Shown: piece by piece, positions 18,912-28,267 of the stretch
Position numbering within the stretch: the stretch's first letter is position 1
Layout: every line of letters begins with the position of its first letter
DNA from: Siculibacillus lacustris
GTDB lineage: Bacteria > Pseudomonadota > Alphaproteobacteria > Rhizobiales > Ancalomicrobiaceae
Length of the DNA: 64,000 nt
Reading direction: 5' to 3'
Assembly (NCBI RefSeq): GCF_004328075.1
Contig: NZ_SJFN01000020.1
Span: forward strand, 26,819 to 90,818
Translations under genes and position numbers: made by a program
Notes under the pieces: model-generated
Databases searched by the model: none
Seen by the model: only the letters and a program-made list of their open reading frames with translations
Told to the model about the DNA's origin: nothing

Positions 18912-18953
18912 GGCTCTTTTCCTTTCGAAACAGGATGGTCAGGTGGGTGGAGC

Positions 18954-19151
18954 TCAGCCGTAGGGCAGGAACTTCCTGACGATACGGGCATCGCACTCGG
19001 ACAGGACGGCAGTCCCACGGGCATCACGGATGAACTTCGTCGTCCGCTTGATCATGCCGTGACGTTTGCCGGCCTGCGCGACCTTGACCTTGCCGGTGGC
19101 CGTGAGCTTGAAGCGCTTCTTGGCGCCGCTCTTGGTCTTCATCTTGGGCAT
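18954..19151 (-). CDS. rpmI: 50S ribosomal protein L35
   Basis: This is the 65-residue basic L35, starting [17 protein letters not shown], with the conserved [14 protein letters not shown] stretch and the ending FLPYG. Longer frames extend into upstream non-coding DNA. The start ATG at 19151 is preceded by GAGAGAGCCAA. It is first in the rpmI-rplT pair; the usual infC neighbour is separated by a glycolipid-binding-like gene. Confidence 0.97.
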   Translation of the reverse strand: MPKMKTKSGAKKRFKLTATGKVKVAQAGKRHGMIKRTTKFIRDARGTAVLSECDARIVRKFLPYG

Positions 19152-19480
19152 TTGGCTCTCTCGACGGTTGTGGGACGCGAAATCGACGGAAGATGACCCC
19201 CGTCGGCCACGCGGTCGGTGGGACCGCGCGTGAACCCCCGCGTCCACGAATTGACATTGGGTTCGAGCCTTCAAGAACCGCCACGGCATGCCCTATACTC
19301 AGCCGGGCCGTTCAGAGACCGGCGGGTTATAGGGGTCTCGGCCGCCGAATGCAACGGGGCGATGACGGTCGCGCCCGCGAAACCCGCCGATCGGGCCGGA
19401 AATCGCCGGTTCGGGGCGTCAGGTGCGCTCGGGAGGTGGGAATCGCGCTGCGCGCTTCGGGGGTGCGCTCGCGCTCGCGC
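19152..19480. other. Gap upstream of rpmI, no gene seen
   Basis: This 329-nt region carries no supported ORF. On the minus strand it contains two TATA-like hexamers (CCCTATAACC and GAGTATAGGG) about 115-185 nt upstream of rpmI that could mark promoters, but neither has a convincing -35 partner. The rpmI-rplT leader is presumably here. Confidence 0.4.
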
Positions 19481-20071
19481 TCAGGCCGCCGGCTCGAGCG
19501 CCAGACGGCGGGTGTGGCCGCCCCAGTCGATCACCACGCCGTCGGCGTCGAGCTCGATCTCTTCCGTGTGGCCGTCGCGGGTCAGGCGCAGGCGCCGCCC
19601 GGCCTCGATCGGCTGCAGGGTCACCGCCGCCCGGGAGAGCTCGAAGCCCGGCACGGTCACCGCCACCACTTCGACGGTCTGGGTCTTGTTGGCCTTGGCG
19701 CCGAGCCGCTTCAACAGCGCGGTCAGGCCAAAGGGCGAGCCTTCGACCAGACAATCCGACAGACCGGCGAATTCGCCGCGCCGCCGGCCTTCGCCGTCGC
19801 TCCATTCGCCGTAGCCGTCGTGGCGCAGCGCCACCGTCGGCCCGCCGAGGCGGGTGAGGTGGAGCGAGCGCACCGCCGTCCAGTCGGGATCGACGGTGAT
19901 CCGCCAGCGCAAGCCGTGGGCCGCGGAGCCGACGCCGCCGATCACCACGCCTTCGGCGCCGATGCCGGTCTCGGCGATCTTCAACTCGACGTGCTCGAGC
20001 GCGGTCTCGGCGACGCCCTCCGGCGCCGGGATCGTCGTCCGCCAGCGGTAGGCCCGTGTGGGCGCGGTCAT
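19481..20071 (-). CDS. Putative glycolipid-binding domain protein (DUF1089)
   Basis: This 196-residue protein resembles the PA1994-like 'putative glycolipid-binding' family, a lipocalin-like/LolA-like fold. Matching patterns are EHVELKIAETGIGAEGVVIG, GLRWRITVDPDWTAVRSL, DGYGEWSDGEG, and GLSDCLVEGSPFGLTALLKRL (normally CxxVDLxxTPFTNTLPIRRL). No signal peptide is visible. The function is not established for the family. It lies between infC and rpmI on the same strand, an atypical place, about 100 nt after infC. Confidence 0.8.
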   Translation of the reverse strand: MTAPTRAYRWRTTIPAPEGVAETALEHVELKIAETGIGAEGVVIGGVGSAAHGLRWRITVDPDWTAVRSLHLTRLGGPTVALRHDGYGEWSDGEGRRRGEFAGLSDCLVEGSPFGLTALLKRLGAKANKTQTVEVVAVTVPGFELSRAAVTLQPIEAGRRLRLTRDGHTEEIELDADGVVIDWGGHTRRLALEPAA

Positions 20072-20120
20072 CGCGGTCTCCGTCCCGGGGCCGCGGAAGC
20101 GGCCCTGGCGAGAAGGGGCG

Positions 20121-20149
20121 GTCCGCGCCGGCGAACTCGCGGCGCGGAC
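20121..20149 (-). terminator. Hairpin after infC
   Basis: GTCCGCGCCG (20121-20130) and CGGCGCGGAC (20140-20149) form a perfect 10-bp stem with a nine-base loop, 24 nt beyond the infC stop on the minus strand. No T tract follows, so termination is uncertain. Confidence 0.4.
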
Positions 20150-20172
20150 GAGGAAGTCCCGGCGAGCGCGCC

Positions 20173-20712
20173 TCAGCGCGGCGCCAGGATCATGATCATC
20201 TGCTTGCCTTCGAGGCGCGGCTCGGATTCGACCTTGGCGATGTCGCCGACTTCGGCGCGCACTCGGTCGAGAAGCTGAATGCCGAGATCCTGATGAGCCA
20301 TCTCACGTCCGCGGAACCGCAAGGTGATCTTGACCTTGTCGCCTTCCTCGAAGAACTTACGAGACTGCTTCATCTTGACTTCGTAGTCGTGATCGTCGAT
20401 GCCCGGCCGAAGCTTGACTTCCTTGACCTCGACAACCTTCTGATTCTTGCGCGCTTCGGCCGCCTTCTTCTGCGACTGATACTTGAAACGGCCGAAATCG
20501 AGAAGCTTGCAGACGGGCGGAACCGACTGCGGCGCGATCTCCACGAGATCGAGTCCCGATTCTTCGGCGCGATCGAGCGCATCGAAGAAGGCGACGACGC
20601 CGATGTTGTTGCCTTCCTCGTCGATCAGCTGAATCTGAGGAACGCCCCGGATCTCCCGGTTGATACGCGGCCCTTCCTTGGGCGGCGGCGGTGCACGAAA
20701 CGGACGGCGAAT
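20173..20712 (-). CDS. infC: Translation initiation factor IF-3, ATT start
   Basis: IF-3 binds the 30S subunit and rejects non-canonical start codons. The 179-residue product begins with the alphaproteobacterial [20 protein letters not shown] and has the N-domain [12 protein letters not shown], the linker [15 protein letters not shown] and the C-domain [18 protein letters not shown]. No ATG or GTG fits the family start. The codon before RRPFR is ATT (20710-20712), with GAGGAGATCACGACC upstream as ribosome-binding site. Rare infC starts (ATT, ATA, ATC) are known and make synthesis self-limiting. The longer ATG frame to 20862 adds 50 non-conserved residues. Confidence 0.93.
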   Translation of the reverse strand: MRRPFRAPPPPKEGPRINREIRGVPQIQLIDEEGNNIGVVAFFDALDRAEESGLDLVEIAPQSVPPVCKLLDFGRFKYQSQKKAAEARKNQKVVEVKEVKLRPGIDDHDYEVKMKQSRKFFEEGDKVKITLRFRGREMAHQDLGIQLLDRVRAEVGDIAKVESEPRLEGKQMIMILAPR

Positions 20713-21025
20713 GGTCGTGATCTCCTCTGTGGTGGTCGATGTCGGCCGACCGAACGCGCCACAAGCCGTTCGCAACGACGACCTGTGCCGAAAACCCCGT
20801 GCGCATAACGCCGAGGCCCTCGACCGGCGAAAGAATTTCGCACCGGACCGATCCCTCGACAATTCGCCGTTTTGCCGATGAAGTCAACGGTGGCGACCGG
20901 GCCGGCACCGCGGACCGCGTGCATTTCGCGCCTCCGCCCTGTCCGAAACCCGGCTTGTGGAGCACCTGCCGCCCGTCTAGATGTCGCGGGCGGCCGTTTC
21001 GGTCGTCCCCGACGGAGATTTCGCC
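20713..21025. other. Divergent gap between infC and the alpha/beta hydrolase
   Basis: This 313-nt gap holds no gene. It must contain the infC promoter and a leader of about 140 nt for infC, plus signals for the hydrolase on the plus strand. One candidate infC promoter is listed separately; nothing convincing was seen for the plus strand. Confidence 0.4.
20859..20887 (-). promoter_or_regulatory. Candidate infC promoter
   Basis: On the minus strand TTGACT (20887-20882) and AATTGT (20864-20859) are separated by 17 nt. The -35 is a good match and the -10 is weak. It would give a leader of about 140 nt before the ATT start. Confidence 0.35.
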
Positions 21026-21790
21026 GTGACCGAACCGACCGCAAGCCTCGAGCTGGGCGAGGGCGACGCCGCCCGTCCGATCGTCGTCGATCGTCGCCCC
21101 GGTGCCGCCCCCGGCCTGTTCTGGCTCGGCGGCTTCCGCTCCGACCGCACCGGCGGCAAGGCCCTGGCGCTCGACGCCCACGGCGCCGCCCGCGGCCTCG
21201 CCGTCACCCGCTTCGACTATTCCGGCCACGGCGACTCCGGCGGCCGCTTCGAAGACGGCACGATCTCGCGCTGGCTGGAGGAGAGCCTCGCGGTGTTCGA
21301 CGCCACGGTCGGCGAACAGATCCTGGTCGGCTCGTCGATGGGCGGCTGGCTCGCCCTGCTGGTGGCGCTCGCCCGCCGCACCTCGCCCGGCCGCATCCGC
21401 GCCCTGGTGCTGATCGCCCCGGCCGCCGACTTCACCGAAGATCTGATGTGGGCCGGCCTGCCGCCCGAGGTGCAGCGGACGATTCTCGCCGACGGCGTGT
21501 TCCACGTGCCCGCCGGTCCGACCCAGGACTCCTATCCGATCACCCGCGCGCTGATCGAAGACGGCCGCCGCCACCTGGTGCTCGGCGCCGAGATCCCCCT
21601 CGATTGCCCGGTGACCATCCTCCAGGGCGTCGCCGACACGTCGGTACCGTGGCGCCACGCGCTGCGGCTGGTGTCGCGCCTGACCCGCACCGACGTCACC
21701 CTGACGCTTGTCCCCGACGGCGACCACCGTCTGTCGCGGCCGCAGGATCTCGAGCGCCTGCTGAAGGCGGTCGACGCCGCGATCGGCTGA
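21026..21790 (+). CDS. Alpha/beta hydrolase
   Basis: This 254-residue serine hydrolase has the nucleophile elbow GSSMGGW (about residues 105-111), an oxyanion region at LFWLGGFRSD, RFDYSGHGDSGG, acid-residue segment ILQGVADTSVPW and catalytic His in PDGDHRLSRPQD. The pattern resembles the ABHD10-like thioesterase/carboxylesterase group of alphaproteobacteria. GTG at 21026 has GACGGAGATTTC upstream and is preferred over ATG 20981, which directly follows a TAG and lacks a ribosome-binding site. No signal peptide is visible. It converges with yejF. Confidence 0.85.
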   Translation: MTEPTASLELGEGDAARPIVVDRRPGAAPGLFWLGGFRSDRTGGKALALDAHGAARGLAVTRFDYSGHGDSGGRFEDGTISRWLEESLAVFDATVGEQILVGSSMGGWLALLVALARRTSPGRIRALVLIAPAADFTEDLMWAGLPPEVQRTILADGVFHVPAGPTQDSYPITRALIEDGRRHLVLGAEIPLDCPVTILQGVADTSVPWRHALRLVSRLTRTDVTLTLVPDGDHRLSRPQDLERLLKAVDAAIG

Positions 21791-21802
21791 GCGCGCCGGC
21801 GG

Positions 21803-23431
21803 TCACTGCCGCACGGCGTCGCCGTCGACCGCTTCGAGGCGGAAGGCCGCGGCCATCAGGGCGCGGGTATAGTCGGTCTGCGGCCGCTCGAAGATCTCGG
21901 CCGCCGGCCCCTGCTCGACCACCTTGCCGTCCTTCATCACGATCACCTCGTTGGCCAGCGCCCGCACCACCCGCAGGTCGTGGCTGATGAACAGATAGGC
22001 GAGGTCGTGGCGCCGCTGCAGGTCGCGCAGCAGATCGACCACCTGGGCCTGGACCGACATGTCGAGCGCCGAGGTCGGCTCGTCGAGCATCACGAACTTC
22101 GGCTCCAGGATCATCGCCCGGGCGATCGAGATGCGCTGGCGCTGTCCGCCCGAGAACTCGTGCGGATAGCGATGCCGCGTCTCGGGATCGAGCCCGACCT
22201 CGCCGAGCGCCCGTACCACCGCCGCCTCGCGCTCCGTCGGGGAGAGGCCCGGCCGATGGATCGCCAGACCTTCGGCGACGATCTCGGCGACCGACAGCCG
22301 CGGGCTGAGCGAACCGAACGGATCCTGGAACACCACCTGCATGTCGGCGCGCATCGATCGCAGGGCCGGCGCTCCGAGCCCCTGGAGCTCGCGGCCGAGC
22401 ACCACGATGCGGCCCTCGGACGGCAACAGCCGCAACAGGGCGAGGCCCAACGTGGTCTTGCCCGAGCCCGATTCGCCGACCACCGCCACGGTCTGCCCGG
22501 CGCGCACCGTCACCGACACCCCGTCGACCGCCTTGACGTGATCGACCACCCGCCGCAGGAAGCCGCGGCGGATCGGGAACCACACCTTGAGGTCTTCGGT
22601 CGCCGCCACCACCGGCGCCGCCGTGTCGCTCTTCGGCGGATCGCCCTTGGGCTCGGCGGCGAGCAGCTTGCGCGTATAGGCGTGGCGCGGATCGGCGAAC
22701 ACCGCGGCGGTCGGCCCGGTCTCGACGATCTTGCCTTCGGTCATCACGCAGACCCGGTCGGCGATCTTGCCGACGATGCCGAGATCATGGGTGATGAACA
22801 GGATCGCCATGCCCATGCGGGTGCGGATCTCGGCGAGGAGCTTGAGGATCTGGGCCTGGACGGTGACGTCGAGCGCGGTGGTCGGCTCGTCGGCGATCAG
22901 CAGATCGGGCTCGTTGGCGAGCGCCATAGCGATCATCACCCGCTGGCGCTGGCCGCCGGAGAGCTGGTGCGGAAAGGCCCCGAGCCGCGCCGCGGCATTG
23001 GCGATGCCGACCGCCTGGAGCAGCTCGAGCACTTTCGCTCGCGCCGAGACCCCGGTCAGGCCGCCGTGCAACTCGAGGATCTCGGCGACCTGGCGCTCGA
23101 TGGTGTGGAGCGGATTGAGCGAGGTCATCGGCTCCTGGAAGATCATCGTGACGTCGCCGCCGCGCACTCGGCGCAATTCGGCATCCGACACGGTGAGGAG
23201 ATCGCGCCCTTTGAACAGCACCTCGCCCGAGGGATGCGACGCCGAGGGGTAGGGCAGGAGGCGCGGGATCGACAGGGCGGTGACCGACTTGCCCGACCCG
23301 GATTCGCCGACCAGCGCCACGGTCTCGCCGGCGGCGATGTCGAAGGAGATGCGATCGACCGCCAGCGTCATCTCGCCCCCCTGATGGAAGGCCACGGAGA
23401 GATCGCGGATCGACAGGAGAGGGGGGGTCAA
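21803..23431 (-). CDS. yejF: Peptide ABC transporter ATP-binding protein YejF (duplicated ATPase)
   Basis: YejF powers the YejABEF peptide/microcin C-type importer from the cytoplasmic side. The 542-residue product has two full ABC ATPase domains. The first has Walker A GESGSGKSV, signature LSGGQRQRV and Walker B LLIADEPTTALD. The second has GESGSGKTT, FSGGQRQRI and FVMLDEPTSALD. Each is followed by an OppC/F-type C-terminal extension. No ATG fits; a TTG at 23431 overlaps the stop of the PIN toxin gene (TTGA), with GAGGCC upstream, so translation is likely coupled to it. It is the last gene of the yej operon, separated from yejE by the toxin-antitoxin pair. Confidence 0.92.
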   Translation of the reverse strand: MTPPLLSIRDLSVAFHQGGEMTLAVDRISFDIAAGETVALVGESGSGKSVTALSIPRLLPYPSASHPSGEVLFKGRDLLTVSDAELRRVRGGDVTMIFQEPMTSLNPLHTIERQVAEILELHGGLTGVSARAKVLELLQAVGIANAAARLGAFPHQLSGGQRQRVMIAMALANEPDLLIADEPTTALDVTVQAQILKLLAEIRTRMGMAILFITHDLGIVGKIADRVCVMTEGKIVETGPTAAVFADPRHAYTRKLLAAEPKGDPPKSDTAAPVVAATEDLKVWFPIRRGFLRRVVDHVKAVDGVSVTVRAGQTVAVVGESGSGKTTLGLALLRLLPSEGRIVVLGRELQGLGAPALRSMRADMQVVFQDPFGSLSPRLSVAEIVAEGLAIHRPGLSPTEREAAVVRALGEVGLDPETRHRYPHEFSGGQRQRISIARAMILEPKFVMLDEPTSALDMSVQAQVVDLLRDLQRRHDLAYLFISHDLRVVRALANEVIVMKDGKVVEQGPAAEIFERPQTDYTRALMAAAFRLEAVDGDAVRQ

Positions 23432-23895
23432 AGGGAGGCCTCGAGGATCTGGTCGAGCGAATGCGGTCCGCCGTCGACGAAGCGGATCGGGCAGATCGTC
23501 CCGAGCCTGACGTCGCGCGAGACGAAGTGACTGGCCTCGGCCGCGAGCGCGGTGGCGAGATGGATGGCGTCGGGCAGACGCAGAGCACCGAATCGCGCGC
23601 GCAATCGCGCCGCCGAGACGAGGATCGACCGATCGACCGGCATCACCGCGAAGACCGGGGAGGTTGTCAGCATCGCCGCATAGGCCTCGGTCAAGGCCTC
23701 GTCCTGGTGCCGCAGGGGATGCACGAGGACTTCGGCGAGCGTCAACTCGCTGGTCACGCCCACGAACCGGCCGGCCTCGATCGCATCCAGCAACCACCAG
23801 GCATGATCCGACACCGCGCCCGGCCCTTCGAAGGCCGAGATGAAGATGTTGGTGTCGAGATAGGCGAGCGGTGGCGTCAAGACGGTCGATCCCAT
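23428..23895 (-). CDS. PIN-domain ribonuclease toxin (VapC-like)
   Basis: This 155-residue PIN protein has the four expected acidic residues: Asp in YLDTNIFISAFEG, Glu in TLAEVLVHPL, Asp in LRLPDAIHLATAL and Asp in HFVSRDVRLG. VapC toxins are Mg-dependent RNases that cut tRNA or rRNA and are held inactive by their partner. The ATG at 23895 overlaps the end of the small upstream gene by 19 nt, the classic antitoxin-toxin overlap. Its stop overlaps the TTG of yejF. The pair is thus embedded in the yej operon. Naming it VapC is by fold; the target is unknown. Confidence 0.85.
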   Translation of the reverse strand: MGSTVLTPPLAYLDTNIFISAFEGPGAVSDHAWWLLDAIEAGRFVGVTSELTLAEVLVHPLRHQDEALTEAYAAMLTTSPVFAVMPVDRSILVSAARLRARFGALRLPDAIHLATALAAEASHFVSRDVRLGTICPIRFVDGGPHSLDQILEASL

Positions 23896-24122
23896 TCGTC
23901 GCGCAGCGCGTCGACATGCGCGACGATGTCCTTCGAGGAGGCGAAGAGCCGCCGCCGCAGTCCCCGGTGGCGGCTGAACTGGCCGGTTGCGGCCGCAGCG
24001 GTCGGTTCCGAACCGTCTTCGAGCGCGATCGCGACGGACACCGTGCCCTCGGCCGGCAGGTCGCCGCGCAGATCCTCCGGCAGCTTGCCGACCGGATAGT
24101 GGACGTGGATCACCCTGTTCAT
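23877..24122 (-). CDS. Putative antitoxin of the PIN toxin
   Basis: This is an 81-residue protein immediately upstream of and overlapping a PIN-domain gene. The C-terminal IVAHVDALRDEWDRPS resembles the toxin-binding tails of VapB/Phd-type antitoxins. The N-terminal half (MNRVIHVHYPVGKLPEDL) may contain a strand-rich DNA-binding or dimerisation part, but no clear ribbon-helix-helix or AbrB motif could be assigned. It starts 32 nt after the yejE stop, so it is probably read with yej as well as from any promoter of its own. The role is inferred from position and tail. Confidence 0.7.
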   Translation of the reverse strand: MNRVIHVHYPVGKLPEDLRGDLPAEGTVSVAIALEDGSEPTAAAATGQFSRHRGLRRRLFASSKDIVAHVDALRDEWDRPS

Positions 24123-24154
24123 CGCGCCGTCTCCTCGCCCGTGATCCTACCACA

Positions 24155-25270
24155 TCATCCGAAGGTCTTCCGCGGGTCGAAGGCGTCGCGGACCGCTTCG
24201 CCGACGAAGATCAGCAGGCTGAGCATCAGCGAGATCATGAAGAACCCGGTCAGCGCCAGCCACGGTGCCTGCAGGTTGTTCTTGCCCTGGGCCAGCATCT
24301 CGCCCAGCGACGGCGAGCCGGGCGGCAGGCCGAAGCCGAGGAAGTCGAGCGAGGTCAGCGTGGTGATCGAGCTGTTGAGGATGAACGGCAGGAAGGTCAG
24401 GGTCGCGACCATGGCGTTGGGCAAGAGGTGGCGCAGCATGATCGCCAGATTGCCGACCCCCAGCGCGCGGGCTGCCCGCACGTATTCGAAGTTGCGGGCG
24501 CGCAGGAACTCCGCCCGCACCAGCCCGACCAGACTGACCCAGGAGAACATCAGCATGATCCCGAGCAGGATCCAGAAGCTCGGTACGAACATCGAGGAGA
24601 TGATCAAGAGCAGGTAGAGGTGGGGCAGCGACGACCACACCTCCATGAAGCGCTGGAACACCAGATCGATCCAGCCGCCGAAATAGCCCTGCACCGCCCC
24701 GGCCGCCACGCCGACCAGCGACGACACCACCGCCAGCATCAGCCCGAACAGCACCGAGATGCGGAAACCGTAGAGGATGCGGGCGGCGACGTCGCGGGCC
24801 TGATCGTCGGTGCCGAGCCAGTTCCAGTTGCCGAGCGTGCAGTTGAGATCGTCGACGCCCTTGGCGTAGCGGGCGCAGCGCTTCTCCTTGTCGTACATCC
24901 ACGAAGGCTTGGCCGGCGCCGGATCGGGGATCTCGTTGTTCGGCGTGTTGTAGGAATAGCGGATCGGCGGCCAGATCATGAAGCCGTTGGCCTCGATCTC
25001 CTCCTGGATCACCGGATCGCGATACTGGGTCTGCGGCAGGAAGCCGCCGAACTTCTCTTCCGGGTAGTCGACCAGCAACGGCGACAGGATCTCGCCCTTG
25101 TAGACGATCAGGATCGGCCGATCGTTGGCGATCAGTTCCGAGACCAGCGAGATCGCGAACACCGTGAGGAACAGCACCAGCGACCACGCCCCGCGCCGGT
25201 TGGCGCGGAAGTTGGCGAGCCGGCGGACGTTGAGCGGCGACAGGCGCCGGGGACCGAACAGCCAGGCCAT
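24155..25270 (-). CDS. yejE: Peptide ABC transporter permease YejE
   Basis: This is one of two inner-membrane permeases of the Yej importer. The 371-residue product has an N-terminal membrane segment (about 29-48), then a periplasmic stretch of about 85 residues including WPPIRYSYNTPNNEIPDP, typical of YejE. The BPD_transp_1 domain follows, with five membrane helices and the EAA-type loop EYVRAARALGVGNLAIMLRHLLPN. It ends FDPRKTFG. The ATG lies one base after the yejB stop, indicating tight coupling. Confidence 0.94.
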   Translation of the reverse strand: MAWLFGPRRLSPLNVRRLANFRANRRGAWSLVLFLTVFAISLVSELIANDRPILIVYKGEILSPLLVDYPEEKFGGFLPQTQYRDPVIQEEIEANGFMIWPPIRYSYNTPNNEIPDPAPAKPSWMYDKEKRCARYAKGVDDLNCTLGNWNWLGTDDQARDVAARILYGFRISVLFGLMLAVVSSLVGVAAGAVQGYFGGWIDLVFQRFMEVWSSLPHLYLLLIISSMFVPSFWILLGIMLMFSWVSLVGLVRAEFLRARNFEYVRAARALGVGNLAIMLRHLLPNAMVATLTFLPFILNSSITTLTSLDFLGFGLPPGSPSLGEMLAQGKNNLQAPWLALTGFFMISLMLSLLIFVGEAVRDAFDPRKTFG

Positions 25271-25271
25271 C

Positions 25272-26375
25272 TCAGATCTCCCGCGTGTCGAAGTCGATCC
25301 GCGGATCGATCCAGGTATAGGTCAGATCGGAGATCAGATTGACGAACAGACCCATCAGCGAGAACACCCACAGCGTGCCGAACACCACCGGATAGTCGCG
25401 GTTGACCAGGCTCTCGAAGCCGAGCAGGCCCAGCCCGTCGAGGGAAAAGATCGTCTCGATCAACAGCGACCCGCCGAAGAAGGCGCCGATGAAGGCTCCG
25501 GGAAAACCGGCGATGACCAGCAGCATGGCGTTGCGGAACACGTGGCCGTAGAGCACCCGGTGCTCCGACAGGCCCTTCATCCGCGCCGTCGTGACATATT
25601 GCTTGCGGATCTCGTCGAGGAACGAGTTCTTGGTGAGCAGGGTCGTGGTGGTGAAGGCGGCGAGCGACATGGCGGTCAGCGGCAGCACCAGATGCCAGAG
25701 GTAATCGAGGATGCGATGGGGCCAGTTCATCGCGCTCCAGCCTTCCGAAGTGAGGCCGCGCAGCGGGAACACGTCCCAGAACGACCCGCCGGCGAACAGC
25801 ACGATCAGCAGGATGCCGAACAGGAAGCCGGGGATGGCGTAGCCGACGACGATCACCGCGCTCGACCACACGTCGAAGCGCGAGCCGTCGCGCACCGCCT
25901 TGGAAATGCCGAGCGGGATCGACACGCCGTAGGACAGCAGCGTCATCCACAGGCCGAGCGAGATCGACACCGGCATCTTCTCGCCGACCAGCTTCAGCAC
26001 CGAGATCGAGCGGAAATAGCTCTCGCCGAAATCGAACAGCGCGTAGTTCTTCATCATCGTCAGGAAGCGCTCGAGCGGCGGCTTGTCGAAGCCGAACTGC
26101 TTCTCGAGCTTCTTGATGAACTCCGGATCGAGGCCCTGGGCGCCGCGATACTTCGAGCCGACGTCGCCGCCGCCCCCGCCGGCCTTGACCCCGCCGAAGT
26201 CGCCGCCGCCGCCCGACACCCGCGCCGTGGCGCCGACGTCGGTGCCGGTCAATTGGGCGATCACCCGCTCGACCGGCCCGCCGGGGGCGAACTGCACGAT
26301 CGCGAAGGAAATCGCCATGATGCCGATCAGCGTCGGGATCATCAGGAGCAGGCGTCGCAGGATATAGGCGGCCAT
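25272..26375 (-). CDS. yejB: Peptide ABC transporter permease YejB
   Basis: YejB is the second permease of the importer. The 367-residue product starts [20 protein letters not shown] (first membrane helix) and has [16 protein letters not shown] glycine-rich insert (about residues 54-75) follows, as in many YejB proteins, then the permease core with the EAA loop [23 protein letters not shown]. The start is set by comparison with the family, because the open frame extends 59 codons further upstream. It is 26 nt downstream of the second binding protein. Confidence 0.94.
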   Translation of the reverse strand: MAAYILRRLLLMIPTLIGIMAISFAIVQFAPGGPVERVIAQLTGTDVGATARVSGGGGDFGGVKAGGGGGDVGSKYRGAQGLDPEFIKKLEKQFGFDKPPLERFLTMMKNYALFDFGESYFRSISVLKLVGEKMPVSISLGLWMTLLSYGVSIPLGISKAVRDGSRFDVWSSAVIVVGYAIPGFLFGILLIVLFAGGSFWDVFPLRGLTSEGWSAMNWPHRILDYLWHLVLPLTAMSLAAFTTTTLLTKNSFLDEIRKQYVTTARMKGLSEHRVLYGHVFRNAMLLVIAGFPGAFIGAFFGGSLLIETIFSLDGLGLLGFESLVNRDYPVVFGTLWVFSLMGLFVNLISDLTYTWIDPRIDFDTREI

Positions 26376-26401
26376 GGGGTGCGGTGGTCTCCCGTCGTCT
26401 G

Positions 26402-28267
26402 TCAGAGGCCCTTGCCGAGCGCGGTCGCTCTTGTGCGGTCGACCCACCAGGTGGCGAGGATGCCGCGATCGTAGCGGGGTTTCACCGCCGGGCGGCCGAA
26501 CACGTCCCAGGCGGCGATCCAGTTCGATGCCTTGTACCAGCACGGCACCCACCAGTGGCCCGAGCGCAGCACCCGGTCGAGGGCGCGCGCCGCCACCGTC
26601 ATCTCCGCCCGGGTCGCCGCACCGAGCGCCGTCTCGAGCAGGGTGTCGACGGCCGGGTCGGCGATGCCGGCGAGATTGTTCGATCCCGATCGGGTCGCCG
26701 AGGACGAATGCCAGAACTGGCGCAGCCCCTCGTCGAGGGTCGGCGAAAAGGCATAGCGGCGCGACACCACGTCGAAGTCGAAGTCGCGCAGGCGCTTTTC
26801 ATATTGCGACGGGTCGACCAGCCGGGTGGTGGCGGTGATGCCGAGCGCCCCGAGATTCTTCTGGAACGGCCCCAACACCCGGTCGAGGCCGCTGTCGCTC
26901 TCCAGGAACTCGATGGCGAACGGCCGCCCGCCGGCATCGACCAGTTGTTCGCCGCGGCGCGTCCAGCCGGCCGCCGCCAACAGGTCGCTCGCCCGCTTGA
27001 GCAGCTTGCGATCGCGCCCCGACCCGTCGGAGACCGGCGGCCGCCACGCGGTCTCGAACACCGCCGGCGAGAGCCGCGCCCGGTGCGGCTCGAGCAGGGC
27101 CAACTCCTGCGGGCTCGGCAGGCCGGTCGCCTCGAGGTCGGAATTGACGAAGAACGACGGCGTGCGGCGATAGCTGTCGAAGAACAGGTTCTTGTTCGAC
27201 CATTCGAAATCGAAGGCCAGCCCGATCGCCTCGCGCACCCTTGCGTCGCGGAAGATCTCGCGCCGGGTGTTGAGGAACCACCCCTGCGCCCCGGACGGCG
27301 ACAGATCCTCGAGCTCGATCCGTTTCACCCGCCCGTCGACCGCCGCCGGGAAATCGTACTGGGTCGCCCACACGGACGAGGTGGCCTCTTCGCGCAGCAG
27401 ATACTGTCCGGCCTTGAAGGCTTCGAAGGCGGTGGTCCGCTCGCGGTACATCTCGTAGCGGATGACGTCGAAATTGGCTTGGCCCACCGCCACCGGCAGG
27501 TCTTTGGCCCACCAGTCGGCGACCCGCTCGTATTCGATGAAGCGGCCGGGATCGAATCGGCCGATGCGGTAGGCGCCCGAGCCGAGCGGTGGCTCGAGGG
27601 TCGAGGCCGAGAAGTCGCGGCTCGTCCAATGGCGCTTCGACAGGATCGGCAACACCGCCACCGCCAACGGCAAGGTGCGGCCGGCCGCCGCCGTGTAGTG
27701 CACCGCGACCCGGTCGGGCGCCAGCACCTCGACCGAGTCCATCTCGCGCAGCGGCTCGGCGATCAGCGGATGGCCGAGGGCCTTCAACGTGGTGAGCGAG
27801 AAGGCCACGTCCTCGGCGTCGAGCGGCGAGCCGTCGTGGAAACGGGCCTCGCGGCGCAGGTGGAACACGTGGGTGCGGCCGTCGTCGGAGATCTCGACCG
27901 CGGAGGCCACCAGCCCATAGACCGCGTCGGGCTCGTCGAGGGCCCGCACCATCAGGCTGTCGTAGATCAGTTCGCTGCCGACCGCCGCGTCGCCCTTGAG
28001 GATCAGGCCGTTCAGCGAATTGAAGGTGGTCGGATTCTGGTTGAGCGCCCAGGACGACGGCACCGTCGAAAGCCGCCCGCCCTTCGGCGCGCGCGGATCG
28101 ACCCAGTCGAAATGGCGGAAGTCGACCGGATATTTGAGGTCGCCATAGGCCGACAGGCCGTGGCGCAGCGTCAGCGCCGCCGCCGGCCGTCCGCTCGCCG
28201 CCGCGGCGATCAGGCCGAGGGCGCCGCCGATCGCCGCGCGCCGCGTCGGACCACGGGCGCCGCTCAC
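26402..28267 (-). CDS. Extracellular solute-binding protein, YejA-like (second copy)
   Basis: This 621-residue periplasmic SBP_bac_5 protein presumably delivers peptides to YejBEF. The N-terminus ([19 protein letters not shown]) carries an RR pair before a hydrophobic stretch, so Tat export is possible. [41 protein letters not shown] and the C-terminal [22 protein letters not shown] are YejA-type signatures. GTG at 28267 overlaps the stop of the first binding protein (GTGA). Rhizobia often carry two yejA genes in this operon. Confidence 0.9.
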   Translation of the reverse strand: MSGARGPTRRAAIGGALGLIAAAASGRPAAALTLRHGLSAYGDLKYPVDFRHFDWVDPRAPKGGRLSTVPSSWALNQNPTTFNSLNGLILKGDAAVGSELIYDSLMVRALDEPDAVYGLVASAVEISDDGRTHVFHLRREARFHDGSPLDAEDVAFSLTTLKALGHPLIAEPLREMDSVEVLAPDRVAVHYTAAAGRTLPLAVAVLPILSKRHWTSRDFSASTLEPPLGSGAYRIGRFDPGRFIEYERVADWWAKDLPVAVGQANFDVIRYEMYRERTTAFEAFKAGQYLLREEATSSVWATQYDFPAAVDGRVKRIELEDLSPSGAQGWFLNTRREIFRDARVREAIGLAFDFEWSNKNLFFDSYRRTPSFFVNSDLEATGLPSPQELALLEPHRARLSPAVFETAWRPPVSDGSGRDRKLLKRASDLLAAAGWTRRGEQLVDAGGRPFAIEFLESDSGLDRVLGPFQKNLGALGITATTRLVDPSQYEKRLRDFDFDVVSRRYAFSPTLDEGLRQFWHSSSATRSGSNNLAGIADPAVDTLLETALGAATRAEMTVAARALDRVLRSGHWWVPCWYKASNWIAAWDVFGRPAVKPRYDRGILATWWVDRTRATALGKGL

